A stretch of 64,000 bases of DNA from Methylomonas sp. AM2-LC (GCF_039904985.1 NZ_CP157005.1:4545501-4609500); one strand, 5' to 3'; shown: positions 1 to 11,826, counted from the first letter of the stretch. Numbers and translations: made by a program. Notes: generated from the sequence alone by a model not told the origin.

Positions 1-82
1 TTACAACTTTTGCTACACGTCTAACGTTTACTAGTTTTTCTTGTAAACCGTCTGTACTACCTTGAGCTGGTGCTGTTGCCAT
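1..82 (-). CDS. rpsE: 30S ribosomal protein S5, N-terminal fragment
   Basis: Only the first 27 codons are in the window; the gene runs off the left edge. The reading frame starts at the ATG ending at base 82 and gives an Ala/Gln/Gly-rich lead followed by NVRRVAKVVK, the conserved beginning of the S5 RNA-binding domain (V-N-R-V-A-K-V-V-K-G-G in the family). S5 sits in the 30S decoding region and helps translational fidelity. It lies 9 bases downstream of rplR in the usual spc order L18-S5. The call depends on a short stretch but the context is decisive. Confidence 0.9.
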   Translation of the reverse strand, partial: MATAPAQGSTDGLQEKLVNVRRVAKVV

Positions 83-91
83 ACTATTCCC

Positions 92-445
92 CTAAAACTT
101 CAATCCAGCTTCACGTGCAGCATCAGCCAATGCCTTCACGCGACCATGATATTTAAAACCAGAGCGATCAAATGCAACCACTGTGACGCCTGCTGCTAAT
201 GCTTTTTGAGCAATAGCTTTTCCAACTTCTGAAGCTGCATTAATATTGCTGGTATTTTTGAGAGCACCTTTCACTTCAGCTTGGACAGTTGATGCCGCAG
301 CAAGCGTGGATTTACCATCAGTACTTAATACCTGCGCGTAAATATGTTGAGAAGTACGATGTATGGTAAGTCGATTAACATCAAACTTTTTAATCTTACT
401 TCTTAATTTTAATGCTCTTTTTAATCTGGTAGACTTCTTATCCAT
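92..445 (-). CDS. rplR: 50S ribosomal protein L18
   Basis: The protein has 117 residues, the normal L18 length. L18 binds 5S rRNA and helps attach it to the 50S central protuberance. The basic N-terminus and the C-terminal signature ([20 protein letters not shown], about residues 92-111) are typical. It lies between rplF (8 bases upstream) and rpsE in the canonical spc order and is clearly cotranscribed. The ATG at 445 gives the usual MDKK start. Confidence 0.97.
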   Translation of the reverse strand: MDKKSTRLKRALKLRSKIKKFDVNRLTIHRTSQHIYAQVLSTDGKSTLAAASTVQAEVKGALKNTSNINAASEVGKAIAQKALAAGVTVVAFDRSGFKYHGRVKALADAAREAGLKF

Positions 446-453
446 CGTTTTAC

Positions 454-987
454 CTATTTTTTCTTAGCTTCTTTTCTAGCAACATATTCGTCGGCAATCC
501 TAACACCTTTACCTTTATAAGGTTCTGGGGGGCGCAACGCTCTAATTTCTGAAGCCACTTGACCAACTTTTTGCTTGTCGCTACCTTTAACTAAAAGCTC
601 AGTTTGTGTCGGTACCTCAATAGTTACTCCTTCTGGAATCAAAAATTCTACTGGATTGGAATAACCTAATGCCAAAGTTAAAGTATTTTCTTTCAGCTGT
701 GCTCTATAACCAACACCTACTAAAAGTAATTTCTTAACAAAACCTTCAGATACACCTTTAACCATATTATTTATGGATGCTCTAGCTGTGCCTGCTAGCG
801 CCTTAGCATCTTTAATATTTTCGTTCCATTTGATTTTTATCAAATCAGCTTGAATATCTAATTCAAGACATTCAGCAAGACCAAAGTTTAGTTGGCCTAA
901 TTTTCCTTTAACCAACATCAAATTTCCATCTATACTTATCTGCACATCAGATGGAATTGTAATTGGAGCATTTGCTACCCTAGACAT
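454..987 (-). CDS. rplF: 50S ribosomal protein L6
   Basis: The protein has 177 residues. L6 binds 23S rRNA near the sarcin-ricin loop and the GTPase centre. The family's twin alpha/beta repeats are present and the end carries the conserved [14 protein letters not shown] motif. The frame stays open upstream to 1047 within rpsH, but that extension is hydrophobic and unlike L6. The ATG at 987, giving MSRVANAPI, matches the family start and leaves a 16-base gap to rpsH. Confidence 0.96.
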   Translation of the reverse strand: MSRVANAPITIPSDVQISIDGNLMLVKGKLGQLNFGLAECLELDIQADLIKIKWNENIKDAKALAGTARASINNMVKGVSEGFVKKLLLVGVGYRAQLKENTLTLALGYSNPVEFLIPEGVTIEVPTQTELLVKGSDKQKVGQVASEIRALRPPEPYKGKGVRIADEYVARKEAKKK

Positions 988-1003
988 AATTACTCCTAAT
1001 ACC

Positions 1004-1399
1004 TTAACAAACAGTACAAATAACTTCGCCGCCGTGACCAATAGCACGTGCAGCTCGATCAGTCATTACACCATTTGATGTTGAGACAATTGCAATGCCA
1101 AGACCACCCAAAACTTTTGGCAGCTCATCCTTTGATTTATATATTCTTAAACCAGGTCGACTGATTCTTTTTACATTTTCAATAACAGGAACGCCATTAA
1201 AATATTTTAAATCAACGGTCATCTCTAAATGATTACCGTTAGTTTCGACCTTATAGTCAGCAATATAACCCTCTTCTTTCAAAACTTTAGCAATTGCCGT
1301 TTTGAGTTTAGAAGATGGGATTTTTACGCTTTTTTTACCAGCAGATTGACCGTTTCTTATTCTGGTCAACATATCTGCTATTGGATCTGTCATGCTCAT
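1004..1399 (-). CDS. rpsH: 30S ribosomal protein S8
   Basis: The protein has 131 residues, standard for S8, which binds helix 21 of 16S rRNA and nucleates assembly of the platform. It begins [16 protein letters not shown] and ends with the conserved GGEVICTVC. The second ATG (MTDPIADML) is an alternative start that matches many homologues. In E. coli S8 is the autogenous repressor of the spc operon at the rplX-rplE junction; I did not identify the S8 target here. Confidence 0.97.
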   Translation of the reverse strand: MSMTDPIADMLTRIRNGQSAGKKSVKIPSSKLKTAIAKVLKEEGYIADYKVETNGNHLEMTVDLKYFNGVPVIENVKRISRPGLRIYKSKDELPKVLGGLGIAIVSTSNGVMTDRAARAIGHGGEVICTVC

Positions 1400-1432
1400 A
1401 TTTATATCTCCAAAAACTTAAATTGACCAGAT

Positions 1433-1738
1433 TTACCAGCTAGCTTTAGATAAACCAGGAACATCACCACGCATGGTTGCTTCCCTTAGTTTATTGCGGC
1501 TTAACCCGAATTTTCTGTAAAAACCATGTGGACGGCCAGTTAGACTACATCTGTTACGTAATCGTGATTGACTTGAGTCTCTTGGTAATTTTTGTAATTG
1601 AAGCTGAGCATTTTCTTTTTCTTCAAATGTAAAGTTGGGCGATCTCACAATTTCTTTGAGCGCTTTTCTTTTAGCATCATATTTTTTTATTAGACCGGCG
1701 CGTTTAACTTCGCGCGCTATCATTGATTTCTTAGCCAT
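1433..1738 (-). CDS. rpsN: 30S ribosomal protein S14 (zinc-independent type)
   Basis: The protein has 101 residues and starts [13 protein letters not shown]. This is the long, zinc-independent form of S14, lacking the paired CxxC motifs of the short form; the conserved [19 protein letters not shown] motif lies at about residues 63-81. S14 is in the 30S head near the A site. It lies in the canonical position between rplE and rpsH. Confidence 0.97.
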   Translation of the reverse strand: MAKKSMIAREVKRAGLIKKYDAKRKALKEIVRSPNFTFEEKENAQLQLQKLPRDSSQSRLRNRCSLTGRPHGFYRKFGLSRNKLREATMRGDVPGLSKASW

Positions 1739-1749
1739 TTTATCCGCCC

Positions 1750-2295
1750 TTAGTTTTTAAATGGAAAATTGAACAGTTTCAACAATGCCAAACCTTCTTC
1801 ATCGGTTTGTGCCGTTGTTGTAATACAAATATCCATTCCACGAAGAGCATCAATTTTATCGTAATCGATTTCTGGAAAAATAATTTGTTCTTTTATACCC
1901 AACGTGTAATTACCACGACCATCAAAACTTTTAGAACTCATGCCACGAAAATCTCGAATACGTGGGATAGATATAGTTATTAATCTATCAAAGAACTCAT
2001 ACATTTTGGGACCGCGCAATGTAACTTTACATCCGATAGGCATATCATCACGAATTTTGAAACCAGCAATTGATTTCCGTGCAAGCGTAATAACAGCTTT
2101 TTGTCCAGCAATTTTTTCCATATCAGACACAGCTGATTGCATGACTTTTTTGTCTGCCACTGCGCCACCAACACCCATATTAAGAGTAATTTTGGTGATT
2201 TTAGGAACTTGCATGATTGATTTATATTCAAATTGTTTCAACAGTACAGGAACAATTTCTTCTTTATATTTTGCTTCTAGTCTAGCCATAGCCAT
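1750..2295 (-). CDS. rplE: 50S ribosomal protein L5
   Basis: L5 is the main 5S rRNA-binding protein and forms an intersubunit bridge in the central protuberance. The 181-residue protein carries the family motifs [19 protein letters not shown] and RDFRGMS. It begins [13 protein letters not shown]; the second ATG at 2289 (MARLEAKY) matches most homologues equally well, so the start is uncertain by two codons. It lies 6 bases downstream of rplX. Confidence 0.96.
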   Translation of the reverse strand: MAMARLEAKYKEEIVPVLLKQFEYKSIMQVPKITKITLNMGVGGAVADKKVMQSAVSDMEKIAGQKAVITLARKSIAGFKIRDDMPIGCKVTLRGPKMYEFFDRLITISIPRIRDFRGMSSKSFDGRGNYTLGIKEQIIFPEIDYDKIDALRGMDICITTTAQTDEEGLALLKLFNFPFKN

Positions 2296-2301
2296 ATTAC
2301 C

Positions 2302-2616
2302 TTATAGACCGACAACTTCGTTAGTTGACTTAAAAAATCTGACTTTTTTTCCATCAACAAATCTAAATCCAACACGATCTGCTTTCTTTGTCTTAGGATT
2401 ATATAGTGCTATATTTGAAATATCGATAGGCATATTTTTTTCAATAATGCCACCAGATACACCAATATTTGGGTTAGCTTTTTGATGTTTTTTTACTTTA
2501 TTAACACCGTCTACAACAATTTTGTTGTTTTCTAAAATTTTTGAAACTTTTCCTTGTTTACCTTTGTCTTTTCCAACAATAACGATTACTTCGTCACCTT
2601 GTCTGATTTTCTGCAT
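2302..2616 (-). CDS. rplX: 50S ribosomal protein L24
   Basis: The protein has 104 residues with an N-terminal KOW fold ([17 protein letters not shown], about residues 8-24). L24 is an assembly-initiator protein that binds the 5' domain of 23S rRNA near the peptide exit. It lies between rplN (16 bases upstream) and rplE. In E. coli the S8 repressor site overlaps the rplX-rplE junction; here that gap is only 6 bases, so any such site must lie within coding sequence. Confidence 0.96.
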   Translation of the reverse strand: MQKIRQGDEVIVIVGKDKGKQGKVSKILENNKIVVDGVNKVKKHQKANPNIGVSGGIIEKNMPIDISNIALYNPKTKKADRVGFRFVDGKKVRFFKSTNEVVGL

Positions 2617-2632
2617 TTCTGGTACCTTCTAC

Positions 2633-3001
2633 TTACAATACTTCAGGAGCTAGAGATATAATTTTCATAAATTTATCTCCTCTTAACTCACGAGTAACAG
2701 GGCCAAAAATACGTGTTCCGATTGGTTGTAATTGGTTATTCAAAATAACTGCGGCATTGCCATCAAATCGAATAATAGAGCCATCTGAACGTCTAACACC
2801 TTTACGTGTTCTTACCACTAAAGCGTTATAAACATCACCTTTTTTAACCCTTGTACGCGGCATGGCATCTTTAATACTGACTTTGATGATGTCACCAATT
2901 CCGGCATAGCGCCGATGTGAACCACCCAATACTTTGATACACATGACCTTTTTTGCACCGCTATTATCGGCGACGTCAAGGCTAGTTTGCATCTGAATCA
3001 T
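2633..3001 (-). CDS. rplN: 50S ribosomal protein L14
   Basis: The protein has 122 residues, the exact family length. L14 sits at the subunit interface (bridge B8). It starts [19 protein letters not shown] and contains [12 protein letters not shown] and ARFDG-type motifs ([14 protein letters not shown]), ending in SLAPEVL. It opens the spc group after rpsQ with a 30-base gap, the largest in this stretch; I saw no convincing promoter in it. Confidence 0.97.
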   Translation of the reverse strand: MIQMQTSLDVADNSGAKKVMCIKVLGGSHRRYAGIGDIIKVSIKDAMPRTRVKKGDVYNALVVRTRKGVRRSDGSIIRFDGNAAVILNNQLQPIGTRIFGPVTRELRGDKFMKIISLAPEVL

Positions 3002-3031
3002 TTTGAAATTCCCAACTTGATTTTAATTTAA

Positions 3032-3295
3032 TTATTTATTAGAAGCTTCTAATACTTCTACTAATCTAAATGTTTTGTGTTTGGATATAGGCCTGCAAGA
3101 AGCAATGGATACTATATCACCTTCTTGGCATTGATTATTTTCATCATGTACCAAAAACTTTGTAGATCTTTTAATATACTTACCATACACAGGGTGTTTA
3201 ACTAGTCTCTCAACTAGTACTGCGGCAGTTTTATCCATTTTATTACTGACTACACGACCCGTTACTGTGCGGACTTTTTCTACATTCGTATTCAT
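3032..3295 (-). CDS. rpsQ: 30S ribosomal protein S17
   Basis: The 87-residue protein has an OB-fold with the S17 signatures [18 protein letters not shown] and [11 protein letters not shown]17 binds the 5' domain of 16S rRNA and is an early assembly protein. It is the last gene of the S10 group, 2 bases after rpmC, so translation of the two is probably coupled. Confidence 0.96.
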   Translation of the reverse strand: MNTNVEKVRTVTGRVVSNKMDKTAAVLVERLVKHPVYGKYIKRSTKFLVHDENNQCQEGDIVSIASCRPISKHKTFRLVEVLEASNK

Positions 3296-3297
3296 AC

Positions 3298-3489
3298 TTA
3301 AACTCTCGCCAATTCAGTTAATACAGTATTAATACGAGCAATATCACGTCTTACTTGTTTAATCTCACTGGATTTTGCAAGTTGACCACTTCCTTTTTGC
3401 ATTCTTAAATTAAACTGTTCACGACTTAATTCAACTAACGAAGCATTAAGTTCGTCTTTAGATTTTTTACGTAGTTCTGTTGCGTTCAT
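3298..3489 (-). CDS. rpmC: 50S ribosomal protein L29
   Basis: The 63-residue protein is a two-helix hairpin protein beginning [14 protein letters not shown], as in other L29 proteins. It sits next to L23 at the peptide exit tunnel and contributes to the docking site for SRP and trigger factor. Its start overlaps the rplP stop by one base, a translational-coupling arrangement common in S10 operons. Confidence 0.96.
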   Translation of the reverse strand: MNATELRKKSKDELNASLVELSREQFNLRMQKGSGQLAKSSEIKQVRRDIARINTVLTELARV

Positions 3490-3902
3490 TACAATATTGT
3501 CCGTGCCGAAAATGTTGTTTTAACAGGCAATTTTGCTGCTGCTAATTCGAAAGCTTCACGGGCCATCTCTTCAGATACGCCTTCTATTTCAAACAGCATG
3601 GTACCTGGCTTTATTTGTGCTACCCAATACTCAACACTACCTTTACCTTTACCCATCCTAACTTCTAATGGTTTTTTGGTTATGGGTTTATCTGGAAACA
3701 CTCTGATCCAGATTTTTCCGCCACGTTTTACATGCCGACTAATCGCTCTACGTGCCGCCTCAATTTGGCGGGCAGTCATTCTACCACGACTTATTGACTT
3801 TAATCCATACTCACCAAAACTTACTGAAGAACCGCGCAATGCAGTCCCATTGTTTTTGCCAGTGTGTTGTTTACGAAATTTTGTTCTTTTAGGCTGAAGC
3901 AT
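3489..3902 (-). CDS. rplP: 50S ribosomal protein L16
   Basis: The protein has 137 residues, the family length. L16 contacts the A-site tRNA elbow and organises the peptidyl-transferase centre. It starts [15 protein letters not shown] and contains [14 protein letters not shown] and [11 protein letters not shown]. An Arg in the segment equivalent to RWGKGKG is hydroxylated by YcfD in E. coli; whether that happens here cannot be told. It overlaps rpmC by one base. Confidence 0.97.
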   Translation of the reverse strand: MLQPKRTKFRKQHTGKNNGTALRGSSVSFGEYGLKSISRGRMTARQIEAARRAISRHVKRGGKIWIRVFPDKPITKKPLEVRMGKGKGSVEYWVAQIKPGTMLFEIEGVSEEMAREAFELAAAKLPVKTTFSARTIL

Positions 3903-3918
3903 TTTATTATCCCTTCAA

Positions 3919-4590
3919 CTATTTCTTAGGTTCGGAATTTAGAGATGCCGCATGTGCATCCATGTCGAAAACCTCACCTTTGAAAATCCAGACTTTTATG
4001 CCTATGATTCCGTATGTGGTTTTCGCTTCGGCAGTACCGTAATCAATATCGGCACGCAATGTATGCAATGGAACGCGACCTTCTCTATACCATTCAGTAC
4101 GGGCAATTTCAGCTCCGTTTAAACGTCCTGCAACAGTAATCTTGATACCTTCGGCACCTAAACGCATAGTATTGGTAACAGCACGTTTCATTGCTCTACG
4201 ATACATAATACGTTTTTCTAATTGCTGTGCAATGCTTTCAGCAACAAGATAAGCATCTAATTCTGGCTTTCTTATTTCTTCAACATTTAACTGAACTGGC
4301 ACACCCATCATTTTAGAAATATCTTGTCTTAAAACATCTATTTCTTCGCCTTTTTTACCAATAACAATCCCAGGTCTAGCGGTATGTACGGTAATATTTG
4401 CATTATTAGCAGGTCTATTAATCTGTACTCTACTAACTGACGCATGCGCTAATTTCTTTTTAATAAATTCGCGAACTTTAAGATCCTGTAACAGAAGAAT
4501 CGGGTAATTCTGGCTATTTGCATACCATCTTGAAGTCCAATCTTTAACTATCCCAAGGCGTATGCCGGTGGGATGAACTTTTTGACCCAT
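3919..4590 (-). CDS. rpsC: 30S ribosomal protein S3
   Basis: The 223-residue protein lies at the mRNA entry channel. It starts [18 protein letters not shown] and has a type-II KH domain with the GKKGEEI loop at about residues 78-84 (family GxxG-type turn), followed by the conserved C-terminal domain with [15 protein letters not shown]. It is slightly shorter than E. coli S3 (233 residues) through a shorter tail, which is normal. It lies 12 bases after rplV. Confidence 0.97.
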   Translation of the reverse strand: MGQKVHPTGIRLGIVKDWTSRWYANSQNYPILLLQDLKVREFIKKKLAHASVSRVQINRPANNANITVHTARPGIVIGKKGEEIDVLRQDISKMMGVPVQLNVEEIRKPELDAYLVAESIAQQLEKRIMYRRAMKRAVTNTMRLGAEGIKITVAGRLNGAEIARTEWYREGRVPLHTLRADIDYGTAEAKTTYGIIGIKVWIFKGEVFDMDAHAASLNSEPKK

Positions 4591-4602
4591 TTTCTACCTC
4601 GA

Positions 4603-4935
4603 TTATTTTTCTGCTACTTTGATTGTTATGTGACAAGTTCTTTTGAGTATATGATTGGCACGACCTTTTGCTCGTGCGCTTACTCTTTTCATTACTGTCC
4701 CTTCATTTACAAAGACAGTCGATACATGTAACTCATCAACATCCGCGCTTTCGTTATGCTCAGCGTTAGCGATTGCCGATTCGAGTACTTTTTTAAAAAC
4801 ACCTGCGGCTTTCTTCGAACTAAAACTTAGCAAGTTAAGAGCCTTTTCTACTGGTAAACCTCTGATTTGATCTCCGACCAATCTGGCTTTTTGTGCAGAT
4901 AAAGGTGCGTTACTTAATTTGGCTGAAACTTCCAC
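4603..4935 (-). CDS. rplV: 50S ribosomal protein L22
   Basis: The 110-residue protein has the family pattern, including [12 protein letters not shown] near the start and a beta-hairpin region ([17 protein letters not shown], here [13 protein letters not shown] at about residues 84-96) that lines the exit tunnel, where macrolide-resistance mutations occur in other bacteria. It lies 9 bases after rpsS in the S10 order. Confidence 0.97.
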   Translation of the reverse strand: MEVSAKLSNAPLSAQKARLVGDQIRGLPVEKALNLLSFSSKKAAGVFKKVLESAIANAEHNESADVDELHVSTVFVNEGTVMKRVSARAKGRANHILKRTCHITIKVAEK

Positions 4936-4944
4936 ATTAACTCC

Positions 4945-5217
4945 TTATCTTGATTTTTTATCGACAATATGGCCTTTATAGGTTCTAGTTGGAGAAAACT
5001 CACCCAACTTATGACCGACCATGTTTTCTGAAATCAAAACAGGAACATGTTGTTTGCCATTGTGCACAGCTATGGTCAAACCCAACATATCAGGGCTAAT
5101 CATGGATCTTCTTGACCAGGTTTTAATTGGTTTCCGATTATTTGCTTTCACTGCTTCTTCAACTTTTTTCAGCAGATGATGATCAATAAATGGACCTTTT
5201 TTAATTGAACGCGGCAC
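4945..5217 (-). CDS. rpsS: 30S ribosomal protein S19
   Basis: The 90-residue protein starts [18 protein letters not shown] and carries the conserved KTWSRRSMI and [15 protein letters not shown] segments. S19 forms a complex with S13 in the 30S head and contacts the P-site tRNA. It lies between rplB and rplV in canonical order with short gaps of 12 and 9 bases. Confidence 0.98.
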   Translation of the reverse strand: MPRSIKKGPFIDHHLLKKVEEAVKANNRKPIKTWSRRSMISPDMLGLTIAVHNGKQHVPVLISENMVGHKLGEFSPTRTYKGHIVDKKSR

Positions 5218-5229
5218 GTTTGCTACCTC

Positions 5230-6057
5230 TTATTTTTGCTTACGGCGTCTGACAATCATATTGTCAGTACGTTTATTTTTGCGAGTTTTATAACCTTTTG
5301 TAGGTGTTCCCCAAGGTGAAACAGGATGTCTACCACCTGATGTTCTACCTTCACCACCACCATGTGGATGGTCAACTGGGTTCATGGCCACACCTCTGAC
5401 AGTCGGCCTTACACCACGCCAGCGTTTTGCACCAGCTTTTCCTAATGAAATCAGATTGTGTTCTGAGTTTGATACCTCTCCCACAACTCCTTTGCAGTCT
5501 GACATCACTTTTCTCATTTCACCAGAGCGTAAACGGATGGTTACATAGGCTCCGTCTTTGGCTACTAATTGAACAGATGTACCTGCACTACGTGCTAATT
5601 GCGCACCTTTGCCGGGTTTAAGTTCAACACAATGTATGGTTGTACCTAAAGGCATATTACGTAGGGGCATGCAATTTCCAGGTTTAACTGGAGTTGTTTC
5701 TGAACTGAGTATTTCTTGACCAATTTCAATATTTTTTGGTGCAATAATATACCTGCGCTCACCATCCTTAAACAGGATTAACGCAATGTTTGCAGTTCTG
5801 TTTGGGTCGTATTCAATTCTTTCAACTTTTGCAGGAATATCTGTTTTATCCCTTTTAAAGTCAACAATACGGTAGAATTGTTTATGTCCGCCACCGATAT
5901 GTCGTGTTGTAATTCGACCGCTATTATTTCGACCACCAGTGTTATTCTTTTTGTCTAGTAGTTGTGCAAATGGCTTACCCTTATGCAAATCATTATTTTG
6001 TACACGTACTACAAACCGAGAACCTGGAGACGTCGGTTTTGATTTTAGAATAGCCAT
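5230..6057 (-). CDS. rplB: 50S ribosomal protein L2
   Basis: The 275-residue protein is needed for subunit association and peptidyl transfer. Signatures are [17 protein letters not shown] (about residues 42-58) and the C-terminal [13 protein letters not shown] with the His (HPHGGG) conserved in all bacteria. It lies 29 bases after rplW. Confidence 0.98.
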   Translation of the reverse strand: MAILKSKPTSPGSRFVVRVQNNDLHKGKPFAQLLDKKNNTGGRNNSGRITTRHIGGGHKQFYRIVDFKRDKTDIPAKVERIEYDPNRTANIALILFKDGERRYIIAPKNIEIGQEILSSETTPVKPGNCMPLRNMPLGTTIHCVELKPGKGAQLARSAGTSVQLVAKDGAYVTIRLRSGEMRKVMSDCKGVVGEVSNSEHNLISLGKAGAKRWRGVRPTVRGVAMNPVDHPHGGGEGRTSGGRHPVSPWGTPTKGYKTRKNKRTDNMIVRRRKQK

Positions 6058-6086
6058 GCTTTTCTACCGCTCCTATTGATCTTTAA

Positions 6087-6386
6087 TTAAGCTGTTGCAA
6101 ATTCAATGCTATGACCAGACTGCAATTTTACATATGCTTTTTTCCAGTCTGAACGTTTTCCTAATGAACGCCCGAAGCGTTTTATTTTACCTTTAACATT
6201 AAGAACGCGAACTGAAACAACCTCAACTTTGAACATCAATTCAACTGCTTTCTTAACTTCTAACTTCGTAGCGGATTTTTTAACTTTGAACACATATTGG
6301 TTGCTTTGATCACCAACATTTGTGCTTTTCTCCGAAATAATCGGAGCTTCTAAAATACTTGCCAATTTTACTTCATTTAAACTCAT
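6087..6386 (-). CDS. rplW: 50S ribosomal protein L23
   Basis: The 99-residue protein forms part of the exit-tunnel rim and binds trigger factor and SRP. It has APIISEKST near the start and the [20 protein letters not shown] loop near the end, which reaches into the tunnel. Its start overlaps the rplD stop by 4 bases (ATGA-type), so the two are translationally coupled. Confidence 0.97.
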   Translation of the reverse strand: MSLNEVKLASILEAPIISEKSTNVGDQSNQYVFKVKKSATKLEVKKAVELMFKVEVVSVRVLNVKGKIKRFGRSLGKRSDWKKAYVKLQSGHSIEFATA

Positions 6387-7003
6387 GCTAAACGCTCCTC
6401 TATCTGTTTCAAAGCAGTCGTTGTAGCGATTACTTTATCAGCATAAACTAAAGAAACTGGATCAACACTGCTTGGTGTGAGTACCGCTACATAAGGCAAA
6501 TTTCTGGCTGCAAGTATCAAGTTCTCATTTATTTCATCAGTTACAATCAATAAACGACCAGCAGCAAAATTCTTGATTTTGGCAAGAAACTCTTTTGTTT
6601 TAGGGCTAGTCGGATTAATATCATTGCAAACCGCTATTCTGTCTTGACGTAGCAATTCAGAAAAGATGGAACGAATACCTACTTTGTACATTTTTTTGTT
6701 CAACTTTTGATCATATGATCTAGGCCGAGCAGCAAAAGCAACACCACCTGTACGCCAAACAGGGCTACGAGTAGTACCCGCACGCGCTCTACCTGTGCCT
6801 TTTTGTCTAAATGGTTTTGCACCGCCACCACTGACATCTGAACGCGTTTTTTGCGCTTTTGTTCCAGCTCTGGCAGTTGCAAGATATTTCGTAACCAACT
6901 GGTGAATTAACGTTTCATTGTAATCCTGTCCAAAAACCGCTTCGGATACATCGAGCGGTAATGCAGAATCATCTTTACCGATTGCAGGTACTTGCAAACT
7001 CAT
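6383..7003 (-). CDS. rplD: 50S ribosomal protein L4
   Basis: The 206-residue protein has a loop that reaches the exit tunnel constriction ([19 protein letters not shown], about residues 63-81). In E. coli free L4 represses the S10 operon by acting on its leader and by inhibiting RNase E. Here tufA abuts rpsJ with 5 bases between, so the classical L4-responsive leader cannot exist upstream of rpsJ. It lies 3 bases after rplC and overlaps rplW by 4 bases. Confidence 0.97.
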   Translation of the reverse strand: MSLQVPAIGKDDSALPLDVSEAVFGQDYNETLIHQLVTKYLATARAGTKAQKTRSDVSGGGAKPFRQKGTGRARAGTTRSPVWRTGGVAFAARPRSYDQKLNKKMYKVGIRSIFSELLRQDRIAVCNDINPTSPKTKEFLAKIKNFAAGRLLIVTDEINENLILAARNLPYVAVLTPSSVDPVSLVYADKVIATTTALKQIEERLA

Positions 7004-7006
7004 AAC

Positions 7007-7657
7007 TTAACCTTTATTTGACTTTTTGACTGCAGGCGTAATAATTACATCCCCGCCTTTTGCACCAGGCACAGCACCTTTAACTAAAATCAGATTTCTC
7101 TCTAAATCTACAGAGTGAATAGTCAAATTTTGCACTGTGGTTTTAACTGCACCCATGTGTCCGCACATTTTTTTACCAGGAAAAACACGTCCTGGTGTTT
7201 GGTTCATACCATTTGAACCTGGCACCCTATGCGATCTAGAGTTACCGTGCGTTGCATCTTGCGTTCTAAAGTTATAGCGTTTTACCGTACCAGCAAAGCC
7301 TTTACCGATGCTTGTACCACAAACATCAACTACTTGCCCGGCTGAAAATACATTTACATTTAATTCGGAACCGGCAGATAGTTCAACGCCTTCATCTTCG
7401 TTTATTCTAAATTCCCACAAGCCATGACCTGCAGTAACATTTGCGGCAGCATAATGACCTGCCATTGCTTTATTGACTTTCGAAGATTTTAAATCGCCTG
7501 CAGCAACCTGAATTGCTCTATAGCCATCATTTTCGACACTTTTAACTTGTATGACTCTATTTGAGTCAATATGTAAAACTGTCACAGGCACAGAAGCGCC
7601 ATCTTCACAAAATATTCGGGTCATACCACATTTACGACCTACAAGACCTATTGACAT
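7007..7657 (-). CDS. rplC: 50S ribosomal protein L3
   Basis: The 216-residue protein is an early assembly protein whose finger approaches the peptidyl-transferase centre. It starts [16 protein letters not shown] and contains the conserved [20 protein letters not shown] loop, including the Gln methylated by PrmB in E. coli, and GKKMCGHMG. It lies 30 bases after rpsJ. Confidence 0.98.
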   Translation of the reverse strand: MSIGLVGRKCGMTRIFCEDGASVPVTVLHIDSNRVIQVKSVENDGYRAIQVAAGDLKSSKVNKAMAGHYAAANVTAGHGLWEFRINEDEGVELSAGSELNVNVFSAGQVVDVCGTSIGKGFAGTVKRYNFRTQDATHGNSRSHRVPGSNGMNQTPGRVFPGKKMCGHMGAVKTTVQNLTIHSVDLERNLILVKGAVPGAKGGDVIITPAVKKSNKG

Positions 7658-7687
7658 CTGCCAATCCCTCTAAAATATATCTAGCTA

Positions 7688-7999
7688 TTATTTAAGCTTA
7701 ATTTGGACATCAACCCCAGCTGCAAGATCAAGTTTCATCAATGCATCTACGGTTTTATCGGTCGGCTCAACAATATCAAGCAACCTTTTATATGTTCTCA
7801 ATTCATATTGATCACGCGCATCTTTATTAGCATGTGGTGATATAAGAATAGTAAAACGCTCTTTTCTTGTTGGCAAAGGAATTGGGCCTTTAACTTGCGC
7901 TCCAGTTCTCTTTGCGGTTTCAACGATTTCACCAGCTGATTGATCAATTAATTTATGATCAAACGCTTTTAATTGAATTCGGATAGTTTGATTTGCCAT
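7688..7999 (-). CDS. rpsJ: 30S ribosomal protein S10 / antitermination factor NusE
   Basis: The 103-residue protein starts [16 protein letters not shown] and contains [15 protein letters not shown], both S10 signatures. Besides its 30S head role, S10 acts as NusE, binding NusB in antitermination and NusG in transcription-translation coupling. It is the first S10 gene but lies only 5 bases after the tufA stop, so it is transcribed from the upstream str genes rather than from an adjacent promoter of its own. Confidence 0.98.
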   Translation of the reverse strand: MANQTIRIQLKAFDHKLIDQSAGEIVETAKRTGAQVKGPIPLPTRKERFTILISPHANKDARDQYELRTYKRLLDIVEPTDKTVDALMKLDLAAGVDVQIKLK

Positions 8000-8004
8000 T
8001 CTGT

Positions 8005-9195
8005 TTACTCAACTATTGATGCAACAACACCTGCACCCACGGTACGACCACCTTCACGGATAGCAAAACGTAAACCTTCTTCCATCGCGATCGGTGAAAT
8101 TAATTTTACGGTTACCGCTATATTGTCACCAGGCATAACCATTTCCACACCTTCTGGTAAATCGACTGCGCCAGTTACATCAGTAGTACGGAAATAAAAC
8201 TGTGGACGGTATCCATTAAAGAACGGGGTATGACGACCACCCTCTTCTTTTGATAATACGTAGATCTCAGCTTTGAAGTGTGCATGTGGTTTAATACTAT
8301 TGACATGTGCCAAAACTTGACCACGTTCAACGTCATCTCTTTTGGTACCACGCAATAATACACCTACGTTGTCACCAGCCTGACCTTGATCAAGTAATTT
8401 GCGGAACATTTCAACACCGGTACAAGTTGTTTTAACAGTGGCTTTAATACCCACAATCTCAACCTCTTCACCAACCTTGACAATACCACGCTCTACACGG
8501 CCAGTTACAACTGTACCACGACCTGATATTGAAAATACGTCTTCGATAGGCATCAAGAATTTGCCATCAATTGCACGTTCTGGTTGCGGAATATAACTAT
8601 CCAATGCTTCTACCAGACGTACTACAGACTGTACACCAATTTCACTTTGCTCGCCTTCCAAGGCTTTCAGCGCTGAACCAACAATAATTGGTGTGTCGTC
8701 GCCAGGAAATTCATATTGATTCAATAATTCACGAATTTCCATCTCAACTAATTCGATCAATTCGGCATCATCAACCATGTCCGCTTTGTTCAAGAACACC
8801 ACAATGTAAGGAACACCTACCTGTCTTGACAACAGAATATGTTCACGTGTTTGCGGCATTGGGCCATCCGCTGCTGAACAGACCAAAATTGCGCCATCCA
8901 TTTGCGCAGCACCCGTAATCATGTTTTTTACATAGTCAGCGTGTCCTGGGCAGTCAACATGCGCATAATGACGGTTTGCTGATTCGTACTCAACGTGCGA
9001 TGTCGAAATGGTAATACCACGTGCACGTTCTTCGGGTGCGTTGTCGATTTGATCGAACGCTTTTACTTCGCCGCCTTGCAGCTCAGCCATTACCTTTGTT
9101 AATGCCGCTGTTAAAGTTGTTTTACCATGGTCAACGTGACCAATAGTGCCAACGTTAACGTGCGGTTTTTTTCTTTCAAATTTTTCTTTAGCCAT
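8005..9195 (-). CDS. tufA: Elongation factor Tu (copy next to fusA)
   Basis: The 396-residue GTPase delivers aminoacyl-tRNA to the ribosome. The G1 motif GHVDHGKT lies at residues 19-26, DCPGH at about 81-85 and NKAD at about 136-139; domains 2 and 3 follow. The product is identical to that of the second copy at 24212-25402. The nucleotide sequences are also almost the same: I found no difference from just inside the 3' end to about 8658, then scattered silent changes and a cluster near the 5' end. It lies 28 bases after fusA. Confidence 0.98.
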   Translation of the reverse strand: MAKEKFERKKPHVNVGTIGHVDHGKTTLTAALTKVMAELQGGEVKAFDQIDNAPEERARGITISTSHVEYESANRHYAHVDCPGHADYVKNMITGAAQMDGAILVCSAADGPMPQTREHILLSRQVGVPYIVVFLNKADMVDDAELIELVEMEIRELLNQYEFPGDDTPIIVGSALKALEGEQSEIGVQSVVRLVEALDSYIPQPERAIDGKFLMPIEDVFSISGRGTVVTGRVERGIVKVGEEVEIVGIKATVKTTCTGVEMFRKLLDQGQAGDNVGVLLRGTKRDDVERGQVLAHVNSIKPHAHFKAEIYVLSKEEGGRHTPFFNGYRPQFYFRTTDVTGAVDLPEGVEMVMPGDNIAVTVKLISPIAMEEGLRFAIREGGRTVGAGVVASIVE

Positions 9196-9223
9196 GAGTC
9201 AATACCTAATATTTATAAAAGAA

Positions 9224-11320
9224 TCAAGATACTTTTCTAATAATAGCTTCCGCAATATTTGCAGGTGCTTCGTTATATTTTTCAAACTGCATACTGTACG
9301 TTGCCCTTCCTTGTGTAGCCGATCGTAAATCGGTGGCATATCCAAACATTTCTGCCAGTGGCACCTCACATTCAAGTGTTTTACCAGCAGGCACATCATT
9401 CATTCCTTGAATTAATCCTCTACGCCGTGTTATATCACCCACCACTTCTCCCATATAGTCTTCTGGTGTGACCACCTCAACTTTCATTATGGGTTCCAGC
9501 AACACAGGATTTGCAGCTTCCGCCCCATCCCTGAAGCACATAGATCCTGCTATTTTGAAAGCCATTTCATTCGAATCCACATCATGATATGACCCATCGA
9601 ACAAACTAACCTTAACATCAACAACCGGAAAACCCGCTATTATGCCATTTTCCATTTGTTCTTGTATGCCTTTATTTATAGCCGGGACAAATTCTTTTGG
9701 AATTACCCCGCCCACCAACTCATTTACAAACTCGTAACCTTCACCAAGCGCTTTGGGTTCAAGCCTTAACCAGACGTGTCCATACTGGCCTTTACCGCCC
9801 GTTTGTCTAATGAATTTCCCTTCACATTCAACGGTTTTTTTAATCGTTTCACGATATGAAACCTGTGGAGTACCTACATTAGCGGAAACACCAAATTCCC
9901 GCTTTAAGCGATCTACAATTATTTCTAAATGAAGCTCCCCCATTCCTGAAATTATTGTTTGACCTGACTCTGCGTCGGTATTTACTCTAAACGAAGGATC
10001 CTCTTGAGCTAATCGACTTAACGCCCCACCCATTTTATCTTGGTCGGCTTTTGTTTTTGGCTCAACGGCTATCGCTATAACAGGCTCTGGAAACTCCATT
10101 TTTTCCAACAAAATTGGCGAATTTAGCTCGCAAAATGTATCGCCTGTGGTTACTTCTTTCAGTCCTATCACAGCAGCTATATCACCTGCTCTGACTTCTG
10201 CAATTTCTTCTCGGCTATTGGCATGCATCTGTACGATACGCCCAATCCGCTCTCTTTTACCTTTTGCAACATTTAAAACAGTTTCTCCCGACTTCATTAC
10301 TCCGGAGTAAACTCGAATAAATGTTAGTATCCCAACAAACGGATCAGTTGCTATTTTGAAGGCTAATGCCGCAAACTTATCTTCATCAGAGGGCTGGCGC
10401 TCTATCGTTTCATCATCGCCGTCTGCATGACCTTTTACAGCAGGTTTGTCAGCAGGGGATGGTAAAAAATCTAGAACACCATCTAACAAACATTGCACAC
10501 CTTTATTCTTAAATGCAGATCCACAATATACTGGAACCAGATTATTGTTAATTACCTGTATTCTGATACCTAGCTTTATTTCATCTTCTGCCAACCCACC
10601 TTCTTCCAAATATTTTTCGGTGAGTTCTTCTGATCCCTCAGCAGCAATATCGATTAATTTATCATGCCACTTTTGGGCTTCAACCTGTAATTCTGCAGGT
10701 ATCTCTTTTATTTCGAACAACAAACCCATACTGGAGTCATCCCAGTAAATGGCTTTCATTCTTACTAAATCAATGACGCCTTTAAATGTCTCTTCCGCCC
10801 CTATTGGTAATTGCATAGGAATTACCTTGGCACCAAGACGCGTTTTTATTTGCTCAACAACGCGCAGAAAATCTGCACCTGTTCTATCCATCTTATTGAT
10901 GAATGCCAATCTAGGCACATGATATTTGTTTGCCTGTCTCCATACTGTTTCTGACTGCGGCTCTACTCCACCTACAGCACAAAACAAAGCACAAGCACCA
11001 TCCAATACACGTAATGAACGCTCAACTTCTATCGTAAAATCAACATGCCCTGGCGTATCAATTATATTAATACGATGCAACGGACGAAGCTTTTCCATGC
11101 CAGCCCAAAAACAAGTTGTTGCGGCTGAGGTGATAGTTATTCCTCTCTCTTGTTCTTGCTCCATCCAATCCATGGTTGCAGTTCCATCATGTACCTCACC
11201 CAATTTATGAGATACTCCTGTATAAAACAGGATCCGCTCCGTCGTGGTTGTTTTTCCAGCATCTATGTGAGCCATGATGCCTATATTACGGTAATGCTCT
11301 ATAGGCGTTTTTCTAGCCAC
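9224..11320 (-). CDS. fusA: Elongation factor G
   Basis: The 698-residue translocase GTPase moves tRNA and mRNA after peptide transfer and works with RRF in ribosome recycling. It has G1 [10 protein letters not shown] at residues 17-26, DTPGH at about 88-92 and NKMD at about 142-145, then domains II-V; the C-terminal [11 protein letters not shown] motif of domain V is present. It lies between rpsG (22 bases upstream) and tufA, the normal str order. Confidence 0.98.
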   Translation of the reverse strand: MARKTPIEHYRNIGIMAHIDAGKTTTTERILFYTGVSHKLGEVHDGTATMDWMEQEQERGITITSAATTCFWAGMEKLRPLHRINIIDTPGHVDFTIEVERSLRVLDGACALFCAVGGVEPQSETVWRQANKYHVPRLAFINKMDRTGADFLRVVEQIKTRLGAKVIPMQLPIGAEETFKGVIDLVRMKAIYWDDSSMGLLFEIKEIPAELQVEAQKWHDKLIDIAAEGSEELTEKYLEEGGLAEDEIKLGIRIQVINNNLVPVYCGSAFKNKGVQCLLDGVLDFLPSPADKPAVKGHADGDDETIERQPSDEDKFAALAFKIATDPFVGILTFIRVYSGVMKSGETVLNVAKGKRERIGRIVQMHANSREEIAEVRAGDIAAVIGLKEVTTGDTFCELNSPILLEKMEFPEPVIAIAVEPKTKADQDKMGGALSRLAQEDPSFRVNTDAESGQTIISGMGELHLEIIVDRLKREFGVSANVGTPQVSYRETIKKTVECEGKFIRQTGGKGQYGHVWLRLEPKALGEGYEFVNELVGGVIPKEFVPAINKGIQEQMENGIIAGFPVVDVKVSLFDGSYHDVDSNEMAFKIAGSMCFRDGAEAANPVLLEPIMKVEVVTPEDYMGEVVGDITRRRGLIQGMNDVPAGKTLECEVPLAEMFGYATDLRSATQGRATYSMQFEKYNEAPANIAEAIIRKVS

Positions 11321-11342
11321 ATCAACAACCTTCTATACTTAC

Positions 11343-11816
<474 letters not shown>

Positions 11817-11826
11817 CTAACCAGCC

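Noticed and set aside
1940..2485. 181-codon open frame on the plus strand over rplE/rplX
   Set aside because: It covers two conserved ribosomal protein genes on the opposite strand and has no independent support.
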